The translations under genes and the position numbers were made by a program. From an uncultured Clostridia bacterium (GTDB taxonomy: Bacteria; Bacillota; Clostridia; Christensenellales; UBA3700), in assembly GCA_947037025.1 (NCBI GenBank), contig CAMQSU010000003.1, forward strand, positions 1 to 64,000: a DNA stretch of 64,000 nucleotides. The letters are read 5' to 3'. The notes below the pieces were generated by a model. That model had not been told where the DNA came from. It searched no databases and saw nothing but the letters and a program-made list of their open reading frames with translations. Below, piece after piece: positions 63,654 through 64,000 of the stretch (position 1 is the stretch's first letter; every line of letters starts with the position of its first letter).

Positions 63654-64000
63654 ATGAATTTAGAATTAAATGGAGACTGGTTTTTTAAGCAAGAAAATGA
63701 TGCGCAGTGGATGGAGGCTAAGGTACCTGGCTGTAATTTTATTGACTTGATAAATAACAAAGTTATTGCGGATCCTTTTTATGGCACTAACGAGAAAAAT
63801 TGTTATTGGATTGCAGAGAAAAATTGGATTTACAAACGCAACTTTGAGGTTACTAGTGAAATGCTTAGTCATGATAGATTGATAATTGTATTTAAAATGT
63901 TGGATACTCTTGCAACAATTATTATTAATGACAAGGTTGTTGCAAGTACTTGTAATTGCCATATAAAACATTCTTTTGATGTTAAAGATATGCTTGTTGT
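63654..64000 (+). CDS. Glycoside hydrolase family 2, beta-mannosidase-like (N-terminal part, cut by window edge)
   Basis: At least 115 residues from the ATG at 63654, after GAGG; the frame is open to the end. LNGDWFF, KVPGCNFIDLI and DPFYGTNEKNCYWIAEKNWIYKR match the N-terminal sugar-binding domain of beta-mannosidases, and FKMLDTLATIIINDKVV continues it. The catalytic domain is outside the window. It would release mannose from mannan or glycan oligosaccharides in the cytoplasm; no signal peptide is present. Confidence 0.88.
   Translation, partial: MNLELNGDWFFKQENDAQWMEAKVPGCNFIDLINNKVIADPFYGTNEKNCYWIAEKNWIYKRNFEVTSEMLSHDRLIIVFKMLDTLATIIINDKVVASTCNCHIKHSFDVKDMLV

Overview
The window is AT-rich chromosomal DNA with dense, mostly rightward gene runs. 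It looks like a low-GC Gram-positive anaerobe of the Clostridia type (Bacillota). The pointers are EF-G next to EF-Tu, the Sua5 - arginine phosphatase - RpiB order known from Bacillus ywlC-ywlE-ywlF, a DnaD/DnaB-like plus DnaI-like primosome pair, DUF512 radical-SAM next to Der, DUF1540 and DUF6485 small Cys-rich proteins, a four-subunit 2-oxoacid:ferredoxin oxidoreductase and a bacterial V-type ATPase. No phage, IS element or CRISPR array is visible. Many promoters match TTGACA-17-TATAAT closely. Species cannot be named from the sequence alone.

Layout. 1-1845: end of fusA and tuf. 1846-4656: nitroreductase (minus) divergent from a Na+/proline symporter, with 30-bp tandem repeats between them. 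4657-6496: a gene-free locus of about 1.8 kb with its own promoter, several hairpins, two copies (A and B) of a roughly 170-nt internally repeated element, a perfect terminator, and an array of helically phased T-tracts. 6497-13879: DUF1540 protein, orphan kinase-like protein, then a tightly overlapping run (XRE regulator, DUF4380 sugar-mutarotase-like protein, degenerate protease lipoprotein, active HtrA-like protease), then peptidase E, DUF512 and Der. 14115-18612: aspartate aminotransferase, tRNA-Asn, and the VorDBAC-type oxidoreductase operon. 19096-20034: a repeat-rich DUF1508 membrane protein. 20259-31622: Sua5, arginine phosphatase, RpiB and the complete V-type ATPase operon (F-I-K-E-C-G-A-B-D), with a predicted Na+ binding site in the K ring.

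31749-41343 is leftward: two O-antigen-ligase-like membrane proteins with a family 2 glycosyltransferase, a lone trpB behind a leader that looks like a Trp attenuator, a lone ilvN, and the DnaI/DnaD-like helicase-loading pair. 41600-51710 is rightward: two lipoproteins, Mrp-type Fe-S carrier ATPase, a CtpE-like P-type ATPase followed by a second phased A-tract array, a TrmA/RlmD-family rRNA methyltransferase and a cyclase-family hydrolase. 52090-55142 is a heavy-metal resistance unit: DUF6485 protein, CadC-like repressor, a promoter with two matching operators, a stand-alone HMA metallochaperone and a Zn/Cd/Pb-type P1B ATPase. 55456-62321 holds a LOG-like protein, membrane protein, RsmI, a Gln/Asn-rich small protein, a lipoprotein, and a Wzz-like protein with a BY-kinase homologue that has lost its P-loop, then a PAP2 phosphatase. 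The window ends with an AraC regulator divergent from the start of a beta-mannosidase.

Physiology implied (inference): Na+ pumped by the V-type ATPase can drive PutP-type proline uptake; the ferredoxin-linked oxidoreductase and aminotransferase suggest amino-acid fermentation; isolated trpB and ilvN suggest partial or scattered amino-acid pathways; the envelope genes imply surface polysaccharide assembly.

The parts most worth a second look are the non-coding locus at 4856-6256, the paired phased A-tract arrays at 6354 and 49120, the trpB leader, and the two cases where a degenerate family member sits beside an apparently intact partner.
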